64,000 nucleotides of DNA, taken from assembly GCA_963800415.1 (NCBI GenBank), contig CAWDBS010000070.1:1-64000 (forward strand). The letters are read 5' to 3'. The position numbers were made by a program, and so were the translations under genes. This stretch comes from Palsa-504 sp963800415. GTDB lineage: Bacteria > Actinomycetota > Actinomycetes > Streptosporangiales > Streptosporangiaceae. Under the pieces are notes generated by a model. That model was not told the DNA's origin, ran no database searches, and was given only the letters and a program-made list of their open reading frames with translations. Shown piece by piece: positions 9,726 to 19,534 of the stretch; position 1 is the stretch's first letter; each line of letters opens with the position of its first letter.

Positions 9726-11057
9726 ATGACGACAACACCGGCCGCCGGGCCGGGTGCTCCGGCGGACAACAAAAGCACGCTGCGGCTATCGCGGCTGCTC
9801 AAACGGCCGATCGCGGACAGCCGCGGCGAGTCCATCGGTCGGCTGGCCGATGTCATCGTCCGGCTCCGCGGCTCCGACTACCCGCTCGTCACCGGCCTGG
9901 TGGCCGCCGTCGGCGGACGTCAGATCTTCGTGCCCATCGACCAGGTGAGCAGCTTCGACGCGGATCCGCTGCGGCTGTCCAGCGCGCGGCTGAGCCTGCA
10001 GCGTTTCGAGCGCCGGGAAGGGGAGGTCCTGCTCCGGGCCGACGTGCTCGGCCACCGGCTCATCGACGTGGAGAACGCCCGCCTGGTCCGCGCGGCCGAC
10101 CTAGAGCTGGCCAGCGACGGCGAGGAGTGGGTGCTGTCCGGGGTGGACACCCGCCGCCGACCGCGTCGGCTGTTCGGGCTGCTCGGCCCGGATAATCCTC
10201 AAGACGCAGGCGGCTTCCGCGACTGGCGCGACTTCGAGTGGCTCATCGGGCACCAGAGCAGCGCGCTGCTGCGCGGCCCGTTCGCCCGCATCCGCAGGCT
10301 GAAGCCCGCCCAGATCGCCGACCTGCTCGAGAACGCCTCCAAGGAGGAGGAGACCGAGATCCTCGGCCAGGTACACGCGGATCCCGAGCTTGAGGCCGAC
10401 GTCTTCGAAGAACTCGACGAGGACCTGGCCACCCGCCTGCTCGGCGCGCGCACCGACCAGGAGATCGCCGACGTGCTGGCCCGGATGCGCGCCGACGACG
10501 CCGCGGACGCGATCGCCGAACTGCCGCAGCGACGCAGGCAGCCGGTACTCGACCTGCTGCCGCCCGGCCAGCGGACCAAGGTGCTGACCCTGATGGGCTT
10601 CAACCCCACGAGCGCGGGCGGGCTGATGTCGATGGACTTCGTCGCCGTGCCCCGCAAGGCCAGCGTCGCCGAGGCGCTGGCTCGGGTCCGCGAGGCCGTC
10701 TCTCTTCAGCCCGAGGCGCTGACCAGCGTGCACGCCGTCAGCGACAAAGGCCGCCTGCGCGGCGTGGCCAGGCTGGTCACCCTGGTCCAGTCCGATCCTG
10801 ACGCCACCGTGATCGACGTGTCCGACACCGATCCGGTCCGGGTCGGCCCGGACGCCGACATCACGGACGTCGCCGTCCTGATGACGGACTACAACCTCAC
10901 CACCATCCCCGTCGTCGACGATGAGCGCCGCCTGCTCGGCGTGATCACCGTTGACGACGTGCTCGAGGTCACGCTGCCCGGCGACTGGCGGCGCCGCGAG
11001 ACCGCGGAGCCGCCGGACGCCCACTATGGCAACGCCGACCATGCTGACGCGCAGTGA
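9726..11057 (+). CDS. Soluble PRC-barrel/MgtE-N/CBS-pair protein
   Basis: The 443 residues contain no membrane helix. The N-terminal part (residues ~15-160) contains a PRC-barrel-type segment repeated (RPIADSRGESIGRLADVIVR and a second half). Residues ~185-300 match the superhelical MgtE intracellular N domain (LKPAQIADLLENASKEEETE, DDAADAIAELP). Residues ~300-425 are two CBS motifs (MSMDFVAVPRKASVAEALAR; LTTIPVVDDERRLLGVITVD). In MgtE these cytosolic parts gate the channel by sensing magnesium; here the channel is missing. The NRAMP-type transporter gene starts 67 bp downstream on the same strand, so this protein may act as its separate regulatory subunit. That partnership is inference. Confidence 0.85.
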   Translation: MTTTPAAGPGAPADNKSTLRLSRLLKRPIADSRGESIGRLADVIVRLRGSDYPLVTGLVAAVGGRQIFVPIDQVSSFDADPLRLSSARLSLQRFERREGEVLLRADVLGHRLIDVENARLVRAADLELASDGEEWVLSGVDTRRRPRRLFGLLGPDNPQDAGGFRDWRDFEWLIGHQSSALLRGPFARIRRLKPAQIADLLENASKEEETEILGQVHADPELEADVFEELDEDLATRLLGARTDQEIADVLARMRADDAADAIAELPQRRRQPVLDLLPPGQRTKVLTLMGFNPTSAGGLMSMDFVAVPRKASVAEALARVREAVSLQPEALTSVHAVSDKGRLRGVARLVTLVQSDPDATVIDVSDTDPVRVGPDADITDVAVLMTDYNLTTIPVVDDERRLLGVITVDDVLEVTLPGDWRRRETAEPPDAHYGNADHADAQ

Positions 11058-11076
11058 CGACCTGTGAGCGCGCCCG

Positions 11077-11126
11077 CCTGGTGAGCGCGCCCAGCCTGGT
11101 GAGCGCGCCCAGCCTGGTGAGCGCGT
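11077..11126. repeat. 18-bp tandem repeat between the MgtE-N and NRAMP genes
   Basis: Nearly three copies of CCTGGTGAGCGCGCCCAG run from just after the MgtE-N stop into the GTG start of the transporter. Each copy carries GGTGAGCGCG, so several GTG codons compete as starts. A second 18-bp unit (CGTCCCGTCCGAACGACC) is duplicated about 25 bp further on, inside the disordered N-terminus. Confidence 0.75.
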
Positions 11127-12987
11127 GTCACCCGGCGAGCCCACGCCACCCGTCCCGTCCGAACGACCCGTCCCGTCCGAACGACCCGAAGCCTCCCAAG
11201 ACCACCAGCGTCCTCAGCAGGATCAGGGTTCCCAGCCCGCTAACAGCCCGGACACCCGGGAGCCTCTGCCCGCCCAGCAAGCCCCCGTGGCCCCGGTGGC
11301 CCCGGTGGCTGCTCAAGGCCGCCCGGTTCGCCAGGGTCCTCAGCCCGGCCAGGCGCAGCTCGGACATCCCGCCGCCCAGGCCAGCGCGGTGCTGGACGAG
11401 GCCCACCTGGGTGACATCGAGGGCGCACTCGGCCGGGTCCGGATCGGCGACGTTCAGCAGGCTGGCCTCAAGCGCAAGCTGATCACCTTCCTGGCCATCG
11501 TCGGGCCCGGGCTGATCGTGATGGTCGGCGACAACGACGCCGGCGGCGTGTCCACCTACTCGCAGGCGGGGCAGAATTACGGCTACAGCCTTTTGTGGAC
11601 GCTGCTGCTGCTGATCCCCGTGCTGATCGTCAACCAGGAGATGGTGGTCAGGCTCGGCGCGGTCACCGGCGTCGGGCACGCCCGGCTCATCAACGAACGG
11701 TTCGGCCGGTTCTGGGGCTGGTTCAGCGTCGGCGACTTGTTCATCCTCAACTTCCTGACCATCGTCACCGAGTTCATCGGCGTCTCACTCGCGCTCCAGT
11801 ATTTCCACGTCTCCCAGTACATCTCGGTGCCGATCACCGCGGCCATCCTGATCGCGATCACCATGAGCGGCAGCTTCCGCCGCTGGGAACAAGCGATGTT
11901 CGTGTTCATCGCGGTGAGCGTGATCCTGGTCCCGCTCGCGCTCTTTTCCGACCCGCACTGGGGTCAGATCGCCTACCACTTCGTCGTACCCGGAGTCCAG
12001 GGCGGGGTCAGCTCCAACGCGGTGCTGCTCATCATCGCCATCGTGGGCACAACCGTCGCTCCGTGGCAGCTGTTCTTCCAGCAGTCCAACGTCATCGACA
12101 AGCGGATCACGCCGCGGTTCATCCCGTACGAGCGCGCCGACACCACCTTGGGCGCGTTCGTGGTGGTCGGCGGGGCGGCGGCGATCATGGTGACCGCCGT
12201 CTTCGCGGTGCGAGGCACCAACCTGGCCGGAAAATTCACCAATGCGCTCGGGGTAGCCAACGCGCTCGCCACGCACGGCAGGTGGTACGGCGCGGCGTTC
12301 GCGGTCGTGCTGCTGGACGCGTCCATCATCGGCGCGTCGGCGGTCACCCTGTCCACCAGCTACGCGTTCGGCGACGTGTTCGGCATCAAGCACTCGCTGC
12401 ACCGCAAGTTCCGCGAGGCCAAGCCGTTCTACACCATCTACGCCGCGATGATCGTGGTCGCGGCGACCATCGTGCTCATCCCAGGCACGCCGCTGGGGCT
12501 GCTCACCGAGGCGGTGCAGGCGCTGGCCGGGATCCTGCTGCCCAGCGCGAGCGTGTTCCTGCTGCTGCTGTGCAACGACCCCGAGGTGCTCGGCCCGTGG
12601 CTGAACCCGCGCTGGCTGAACATCCTGGCCAGCTTTATCATCGGCGTGCTGCTCACGCTGTCGGGCACGCTCGTCGTCACCGTGCTGTTCTCGAACATCG
12701 ACGCGTCAAAGGTCGCGATCTGGATATCCATCGGGGAGGTGGCCGGCGTCGTGGTAGCCGGGGCGTGGTTCTGGCTGACCAGGAACCGGCGCCCGGCACG
12801 CGAGCCGCACCCGCGCACCGCCATGTCCGAGGCCGAACGGATGCGCTGGCGGATGCCTCCGCTGGCGCTGCTCAAGCCGGTGGAGTGGTCGCCGGGAACC
12901 AAGCTCGCCATGCTGATGCTGCGCGGCTATCTCGTCATCTCGGTCCTGCTGCTGGTCGTCAAGGCCGTGCAGCTAGGCAGGGGCTGA
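11125..12987 (+). CDS. NRAMP-family divalent metal (possibly Mg2+) transporter
   Basis: The 620-residue protein has a Pro/Gln-rich disordered N-terminus of ~110 residues followed by about 11 membrane helices. The helix-1 region reads GPGLIVMVGDNDAGGVSTYS and the helix-6 region reads VGTTVAPWQLFFQQSN. In ordinary manganese/iron NRAMP proteins these are DPGN and an MPH-type motif with the metal-binding methionine. Loss of that methionine and the DND replacement resemble the NRAMP-related magnesium transporters. Together with the upstream MgtE-N/CBS gene, magnesium is a likelier substrate than manganese, but transport was not shown here. GTG at 11125 opens the frame; an internal start nearer the first helix is possible because the N-terminus is low-complexity. 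A strong hairpin follows the stop. Confidence 0.85.
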   Translation: MSPGEPTPPVPSERPVPSERPEASQDHQRPQQDQGSQPANSPDTREPLPAQQAPVAPVAPVAAQGRPVRQGPQPGQAQLGHPAAQASAVLDEAHLGDIEGALGRVRIGDVQQAGLKRKLITFLAIVGPGLIVMVGDNDAGGVSTYSQAGQNYGYSLLWTLLLLIPVLIVNQEMVVRLGAVTGVGHARLINERFGRFWGWFSVGDLFILNFLTIVTEFIGVSLALQYFHVSQYISVPITAAILIAITMSGSFRRWEQAMFVFIAVSVILVPLALFSDPHWGQIAYHFVVPGVQGGVSSNAVLLIIAIVGTTVAPWQLFFQQSNVIDKRITPRFIPYERADTTLGAFVVVGGAAAIMVTAVFAVRGTNLAGKFTNALGVANALATHGRWYGAAFAVVLLDASIIGASAVTLSTSYAFGDVFGIKHSLHRKFREAKPFYTIYAAMIVVAATIVLIPGTPLGLLTEAVQALAGILLPSASVFLLLLCNDPEVLGPWLNPRWLNILASFIIGVLLTLSGTLVVTVLFSNIDASKVAIWISIGEVAGVVVAGAWFWLTRNRRPAREPHPRTAMSEAERMRWRMPPLALLKPVEWSPGTKLAMLMLRGYLVISVLLLVVKAVQLGRG

Positions 12988-13023
12988 CGCAGCCGCGCGA
13001 AGCGCGTCCGCCGCAGGTCAGCC
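12982..13023 (+). terminator. Hairpin after the NRAMP-type gene
   Basis: Perfect 7-bp arms GGCTGAC and GTCAGCC enclose an inner CGCG-rich stem (cgcgcgaagcgcg). The stop codon lies inside the 5' arm. No U-tract follows, as is common in actinomycetes. Confidence 0.5.
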
Positions 13024-13118
13024 ACGGATGGCCCGGTTTCGGCGAGTTCTTTACTCAAAGAACCGTTCTGGTCACTGGCCAGCCAGGCCTACGCGCACGC
13101 CGCTCAGTCGCTCTGGAA

Positions 13119-13141
13119 AGTTTGACCGGTAGTGCCAAACT
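13119..13141. promoter_or_regulatory. Inverted repeat just upstream of hisC
   Basis: AGTTTG and CAAACT are perfect inverted arms 11 bp apart, ending 6 bp before the hisC start. The placement fits an operator or a leader hairpin that would cover the ribosome-binding region; no known regulator is recognised. Confidence 0.3.
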
Positions 13142-13147
13142 GGTGAC

Positions 13148-14233
13148 ATGACTGACGCGTCACCACGTTTCCGTTCGGTCCTTGACGGCTTTCCCGCGTA
13201 TAAGCCGGGCCGGACACCGGTGAGCACCACCGGCCGGACGCACAAGCTCTCATCCAACGAATGCCCGTTCGCGCCGCTGCCTTCGGTGCTGGAGGTCATC
13301 GCCGAGGCGGCGCGATCGGTCAACCGGTACCCGGACAACGGCGCGCAGGTCCTGATCGAGGCCATCGCGGACCGGTTCGGCGTGCCGCCGCAGCACGTCG
13401 CGGTCGGGTGCGGTTCGGTCGGAGTGGCCCAGCAGCTCCTTGAGGCGGTCGGCGAGCCCGGCGCCCAGGTGATCTACGCGTGGCGCTCCTTCGAGGCGTA
13501 CCCGACACTGTCCGATCTGGCCGCGGCGGAGTCGGTCCGGGTCCCGCTGCGCGCGGAAACCCATGACCTGGCCGCGATGGCGGCCGCGATCACCCCGCGC
13601 ACCAGGCTGATCTTCGTCTGCAATCCGAACAACCCGACCGGCACCGTGGTGCACGCCGCCGAGCTCGAGGCGTTCCTCGACCAGGTGCCCGCCGACTGCC
13701 TGGTCGTGCTGGATGAGGCCTACCGGGAGTACATCCGCGACGAGGCGGTACCCGACGGCATGAACCTCTACCGGGACCGGCCGAACGTCGCGGTGCTGCG
13801 CACCTTCTCCAAGGCATATGGCCTGGCGGGCCTGCGGACCGGGTTCATGATCGCGCACGAGCCCGTTGCGGCCGCGGTCCGGATGACCATGCTGCCGTTC
13901 AGCGTGAACAGCATCGCGCAGGCCGCGGCGGTGGCGTCGCTGGCCGCGGAGGACGAGCTGTTCGAGCGCGTCGAGCTCACCGTCAAGGAGCGGACCCGGG
14001 TGCGCGAGGCGCTGGTCGCCGACGGCTGGACCGTTCCCCCGACCGAGGCCAATTTCGTCTGGCTGCGGCTGGGCGAGCACACCATGGACTTCGCCGCGGC
14101 CTGCGAGGCGCGGGGCATCGCGGTCCGCCCGTTCGCCGCAGAAGGCGCCCGGGTGAGTATCGGCGACACCGAAGCCAACGACGCCTTCCTGGCCGTAGCC
14201 CGCGCGTTCCCGCACCGCAACGCCAGGCCCTAG
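13148..14233 (+). CDS. hisC: Histidinol-phosphate aminotransferase-like PLP enzyme
   Basis: This 361-residue fold-type I aminotransferase matches the normal HisC length. The Schiff-base lysine is Lys222 in RTFSKAYGLAGLRTG. CNPNNPTGT binds cofactor and substrate carboxylate, and LDEAYREY supplies the cofactor aspartate and tyrosine. In histidine biosynthesis HisC converts imidazole-acetol phosphate to histidinol phosphate using glutamate. The gene stands apart from any other his gene, and this subgroup also includes aromatic amino-acid aminotransferases, so the substrate could be phenylpyruvate-type. It is convergent with the FHA gene, 24 bp away. Confidence 0.82.
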   Translation: MTDASPRFRSVLDGFPAYKPGRTPVSTTGRTHKLSSNECPFAPLPSVLEVIAEAARSVNRYPDNGAQVLIEAIADRFGVPPQHVAVGCGSVGVAQQLLEAVGEPGAQVIYAWRSFEAYPTLSDLAAAESVRVPLRAETHDLAAMAAAITPRTRLIFVCNPNNPTGTVVHAAELEAFLDQVPADCLVVLDEAYREYIRDEAVPDGMNLYRDRPNVAVLRTFSKAYGLAGLRTGFMIAHEPVAAAVRMTMLPFSVNSIAQAAAVASLAAEDELFERVELTVKERTRVREALVADGWTVPPTEANFVWLRLGEHTMDFAAACEARGIAVRPFAAEGARVSIGDTEANDAFLAVARAFPHRNARP

Positions 14234-14257
14234 GGGATCTCCCGGGGATAGCTGGCG

Positions 14258-15539
14258 TCACTGGTCGTCGTCGGGCTCGGTCAGCCTGAAGGTGAAAACC
14301 TGCGGACCGATCTGCAAGCTCCAGCCGGGCGGGAGCGGGCTGGGCTCGGTACCGATCCGCGTCCAGTCACCTCCGGGCGGGCTGAGGTAGGTCCCGTGCA
14401 TCGAGCCGGCGTCGCGGACCAGCACGATGCCATTCTCGACCGAGACGTACGCGTGCACCCGCGAGATCACGTGGTCCGGGTCCTGCAGCTGAACCGGCGT
14501 AGCCTCGCCGCTCTCCGCCGCGGGATCCTGGTGCGGTTCCCGGCCGAGGACGTAGACGCGGTCCAGGACGATCGGCGGTCCGTCCTGCGATGTCAGCACA
14601 CCCAGCGGCGGCTGCGTCGCCGTCGGCCGGGATGGCACCGGCGACACGGTCGTGGGCTGGATTTCCGGGGCCGGGGACGGCGGCGGTGCCCCGGCGCGCG
14701 CGACGGCCGTGCGGTCCGCCTCGGCCGGGCCCGGCTCAGCCCGGCTGGGCGCCGCTTCGTGTTCATCGGTCCGCACGACCATCGTCGACTGGTAATTCTG
14801 GGCCGGGGCCCGGAGCGCCCAGGCCTCCTGCGGCCGGTCCGCCGCCTGCCCTGGTGTCTCCTCCTGCCCTGGGGTCTCCTCCTGCCCTGGGGTTTCCTCC
14901 TGCCCTGGGGTCTCCCCGGCACGGTGACCACTCCTGCCCTGGGGTCTCCCCGGACGGTGACCACGCGAAGCCGCCGGAGCCGGAGCTGGCGGCCGCAGCC
15001 GGTTCCGGCTCGGACGTGCTCACGGCACCGGACCCGGAGGAGCCCGCCGTCCGGCTCAGCACGAAGCCCTGGCCGGGGACCACCCCGCCCCTCAGGTCGG
15101 ACAGCGGGTCCGCCTGTACCGGCCGGCCTGCCGCGCCGCCGATCGCCAGCCGCTCGAACGTGCCGGGCACGATCTGGTCGACCCAGGTAAGGGCCTGCTC
15201 TCCGGATACCTCGCGGGTCGAGCCGCCCTCGGTGATCGTGCACCAGACCGCGCCACGCAGGAACATGACCATGCCATCGCGTATCGGGGCCACGATCCCG
15301 AACGCAGGGGCGTCCCCCGACATGTGGCCGATAACCCAGGCGGCCAGACGGCTTGCGATCGCGCTGGCCGGCACCTGGCGGTCGGAGGCGACCTCGGCGG
15401 CCAGGCTGAGCAGCTCCCAGGCGGCCTCGTGCGGGCCGGCGGCTGCCTCGCCACGAGGGATCAGGATGACCGTGTCACCGAACCGGCCGACAAGACCAGG
15501 GCCTGGTTCGATGCCGATACGCGTCGTCGGCTGCTCCAT
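14258..15539 (-). pseudogene. FHA-domain protein, one frameshift
   Basis: The N-terminal ~185 residues (from MEQPTTRIGIEPGPGLVGRF) form a conserved actinobacterial domain I cannot name, with FGDTVILIPRG and FGIVAPIRDGMVMFLRGAVW. A Pro/Gly/Glu-rich linker with 18-bp repeats follows, then a C-terminal FHA domain (~90 residues: LGREP, HVISRVHAYVSVENG, SMHGTYLSPPGG, PLPPGWSLQIG), which in the family reads phosphothreonine. The two halves are in different frames. An exact local duplication shows why: the copy near 14943-14959 reads tccgggg while the copy near 14919-14923 reads tgccgggg, one base longer, after which the natural ETPGQEETPGQ frame would continue. Correcting that base joins both halves into one ~430-residue protein. 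Confidence 0.75.
14846..14935. repeat. 18-bp tandem repeats in the FHA-protein linker
   Basis: About four copies of a unit like TCCTCCTGCCCTGGGGTC lie head to tail, encoding ETPGQE-type repeats in one frame. The neighbouring ggtctccccgg-cggtgaccac segment is also duplicated and carries the one-base length difference that breaks the gene. Confidence 0.8.
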
Positions 15540-15610
15540 CGTGCGTCCTATTCGTCAAGGGGCAACGTGGGCATTGTGTCACGCTGCGGAAGCCAGGCAA
15601 ACGCCAGCAA

Positions 15611-16888
15611 TCAGGCGCCAACGGCCGTGATGTCCGCGCCGAGGGAGTTGAAGCGCTGGGCGATGGCGGCGTGCCCGCGATCGATCGGGTAGCCGGGCGT
15701 GACCAGGGTCTCGCCTTCGGCGGCCAGGCCGGCCAGCACCAGCGCGATGCCGGTCCGCAGGTCGTGCGCGACCACCTCGGCGCCCTGGAACGAGCAAGGG
15801 CCGTGCACGATGACCGCGCCGCGGTCAAGCTCGACCATGGCGCCCATCTTGTTCAGCTCGCCGACCAGGGTGTAGCGCCCGTCGAAGATCGTCTCGCGGA
15901 TGTACGAAGCACCCTCGGCCAGGCAGGCGAGCGCCATGATGGGCGACTGCAGGTCGGTGGCGAACCCGGGGTACGGGCTGGTGATGACGTTGATGGGACG
16001 CACCGGGCGGTCCATCCGGACCGAGACGACCGCGCCGTTGGTAGCGAACTCCATCCCCATCTGCTCCAGCTTCCACCGAACCACCCCGAAGTGCTCCAGC
16101 GAGGCGCCGACCAGGTTGATCTCGCCGCCGGTGATGGCCGCCGCCATGGCGAACACGCCGGCGTCGATCCGGTCGGCCATCACGGTGTGCTCGACCGCGG
16201 TCAGCTCGTCCACGCCGTGCACGGTGATGAAGCCGGTGCCGCCGCCGGTGATCCGCGCGCCCATCTTGGTCAGGAACGCGATGACGTCGAGCACCTCGGG
16301 CTCTTGCGCGGTGTTGTCGATGATGGTCCGGCCCGGGGCCAGCGACGCCGCCATGATCAGGTTCTCGGTGCCGGTGTGCGACGGGGTGTCCAGGTACAGG
16401 TGGGAGCCCTGCAGCTTGCTGGCCTTGATCCGGATGACCGACTCGCCCTCGTCGACGACGGCGCCGAGCCGGGCGAAGCCGCGGTAGTGGAAGTCCAGGT
16501 TCCTGTTGCCCAGGTTGCACCCGCCGACACCCTCGATGACGGCCTCGCCGAACCGGTGCAGCAGGGCCGGCACGAACAGCACCGAGCTGCGGAACCGGCG
16601 GGCGATCTCGGCCGGCAGCACCGGGCTGGTCAGGTTGGACGCGTCGACGACCAGCGTCCGCTCGGACTCGTGGAACGTGACGACCGCGCCGACGGCCTCG
16701 GCCAGCTCGACGGCCCGGCGGACGTCCTCGATCGGCGGGACGTTCCGCAGCACCGTGTGGCCGTTACCGGTGAGCAGGGACGCGGCGATCATCTTCAGCG
16801 CCGCATTCTTCGCGCCCTGCACGAAAACCGTCCCGTGCAGCGGAGCGCCTCCGCGCACGCGGTAACTCGTCTCCGGTCCACCAGTCAT
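15611..16888 (-). CDS. murA: UDP-GlcNAc 1-carboxyvinyltransferase-like enzyme (MurA homologue)
   Basis: This 425-residue EPSP-synthase-fold protein has the length of MurA, which transfers enolpyruvate from PEP to UDP-GlcNAc in the first step of peptidoglycan synthesis. QGAKNAALK (Lys27-Asn28) is the PEP-binding motif, and a cysteine (Cys124 in GVGGCNLGNRNLDFH) lies at the active-site loop. The loop is unusual: ordinary MurA reads PGGCAIG-R-(I/V)D-H there. DLRTGIALVLAG matches the conserved C-terminal arginine region. The start lies 5 bp after purB, so it is the last gene of the purine operon. It may be a second, divergent MurA rather than the housekeeping one. Confidence 0.82.
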   Translation of the reverse strand: MTGGPETSYRVRGGAPLHGTVFVQGAKNAALKMIAASLLTGNGHTVLRNVPPIEDVRRAVELAEAVGAVVTFHESERTLVVDASNLTSPVLPAEIARRFRSSVLFVPALLHRFGEAVIEGVGGCNLGNRNLDFHYRGFARLGAVVDEGESVIRIKASKLQGSHLYLDTPSHTGTENLIMAASLAPGRTIIDNTAQEPEVLDVIAFLTKMGARITGGGTGFITVHGVDELTAVEHTVMADRIDAGVFAMAAAITGGEINLVGASLEHFGVVRWKLEQMGMEFATNGAVVSVRMDRPVRPINVITSPYPGFATDLQSPIMALACLAEGASYIRETIFDGRYTLVGELNKMGAMVELDRGAVIVHGPCSFQGAEVVAHDLRTGIALVLAGLAAEGETLVTPGYPIDRGHAAIAQRFNSLGADITAVGA

Positions 16889-16893
16889 GGGCG

Positions 16894-18201
16894 CTAGCTT
16901 AGCCGGGCGAGGCGCTCGAAGACTGGAGCTAGCCGCTGTGTGTACCGTTCTGGCCTGAATGTGGAGTCCAGTGCCTGTTCGGGAAGACTCTGCCCGCGTG
17001 TCGCCGCCTGCTTCCGCAGCGTGTCACGGAACGGCGTGCCGGAATCCCAGGTCTGGTTCGCCGCGGCCTGTACGAGGGCGTACGCGTCCTCGCGGGTCAT
17101 CCCGGCGCTGACCAGGTCAAGCAGCACCGCGGAGGAGTAGATCAGGCCGCCGGTGGCGTCCAGGTTGGCGCGCATCCGCGCGGCGTCCACGGTCAGTCCC
17201 TCGACCAGCCCGACGGTCAGGTGCAGCTGGTAGTCGGTGGCGATGGCGGCGTCCGGCAGCGCGATCCGTTCCACGGATGAGTGTGAGATATCCCGCTCGT
17301 GCCACAGCGGGATGCCCTCGGTCACCGGGGTCACGTAGCCGCGGATCACCCGGGCCAGCCCGGCGATCCGCTCGGCGCGGATGGGGTTCTTCTTATGCGG
17401 CATCGCCGAGGAGCCCTTCTGGCCCGAACGGAACGGCTCGGCCAGCTCCCGCACCTCGGTCCGCTGCCCGTGCCGGACCTCCAGCGCGATCGCCTCGCAG
17501 ACGGTGGCGGCCAGGGCCAGCGCGCCGACCCACTCGGCGATGCCGTCCCGCATCACCACCTGGGTGGCCACGTCCGCGGCCCGCAGGCCGAGGGCGGGCA
17601 TGACCTCGGCCTCGACGGCCGGGTCGATGTTGGAGTAGCTGCCGACCGGACCGGACAGGGTGCCGACCGCCACCGCGTCCCTGGCCCGGACGATCCGGTC
17701 CCGGCAGCGCGCCATGGCGAAGGCGAAGTCGGCCACCCGGTGCCCCCAGGTGTCGGGTTCGGCGTGGATGCCGTGCGTCCGGCCGGCCCGCAGCGTGTCC
17801 CGGTGCGCCAGCGCGTGATCGCGCAGCGCCGCGACCAGCCGGCTGGCCCTGGCGACCAGCAGGTCGGTGGCCTCGGTGAGCTGGACCGCGAGCGCGGTGT
17901 CGAGCAGGTCGGAGGAGGTCATCCCGTAGTGCACGTAGGCGGCGGCCGAGCGGGGGGTGGTGTTGTCGGCCCAGGCGGTCAGGAAGGCGATCACGTCGTG
18001 GTCGGTGACCGCCTCCACCGCCGCTACCGCTTCGGGGCTCGGTGGCAGTGCCGAACGGACCGGGTCCACGCTATCCGCCGGCACCGTGCCCGCCCGGGCG
18101 TGCGCCTCCAGGACCAGCACCTCTACCCGGCACCACAGCTCGTACTTGTGCGCCTCGCTCCAGACCCGCCCCATCTCGGGCAGCGTGTACCGCTCGATCA
18201 T
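16894..18201 (-). CDS. purB: Adenylosuccinate lyase
   Basis: The 435-residue member of the fumarase/aspartase superfamily has the signature GSSAMPHKKNPIRAERI and the active-site segments HYGMTSSDLLDTAL and RTHGIHAEPDTWGHR. It splits SAICAR to AICAR and adenylosuccinate to AMP, acting at two steps of purine synthesis. ATG gives the typical N-terminus MIERYTLPEMGRVWS. It lies 16 bp after purD and 5 bp before the MurA homologue, so these are surely co-transcribed. Confidence 0.95.
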   Translation of the reverse strand: MIERYTLPEMGRVWSEAHKYELWCRVEVLVLEAHARAGTVPADSVDPVRSALPPSPEAVAAVEAVTDHDVIAFLTAWADNTTPRSAAAYVHYGMTSSDLLDTALAVQLTEATDLLVARASRLVAALRDHALAHRDTLRAGRTHGIHAEPDTWGHRVADFAFAMARCRDRIVRARDAVAVGTLSGPVGSYSNIDPAVEAEVMPALGLRAADVATQVVMRDGIAEWVGALALAATVCEAIALEVRHGQRTEVRELAEPFRSGQKGSSAMPHKKNPIRAERIAGLARVIRGYVTPVTEGIPLWHERDISHSSVERIALPDAAIATDYQLHLTVGLVEGLTVDAARMRANLDATGGLIYSSAVLLDLVSAGMTREDAYALVQAAANQTWDSGTPFRDTLRKQAATRGQSLPEQALDSTFRPERYTQRLAPVFERLARLS

Positions 18202-18217
18202 GGCTCCACGCTATCGG

Positions 18218-19510
<1,293 letters not shown>

Positions 19511-19534
19511 GCCGTGAGCTTACCTGCGCATCGA

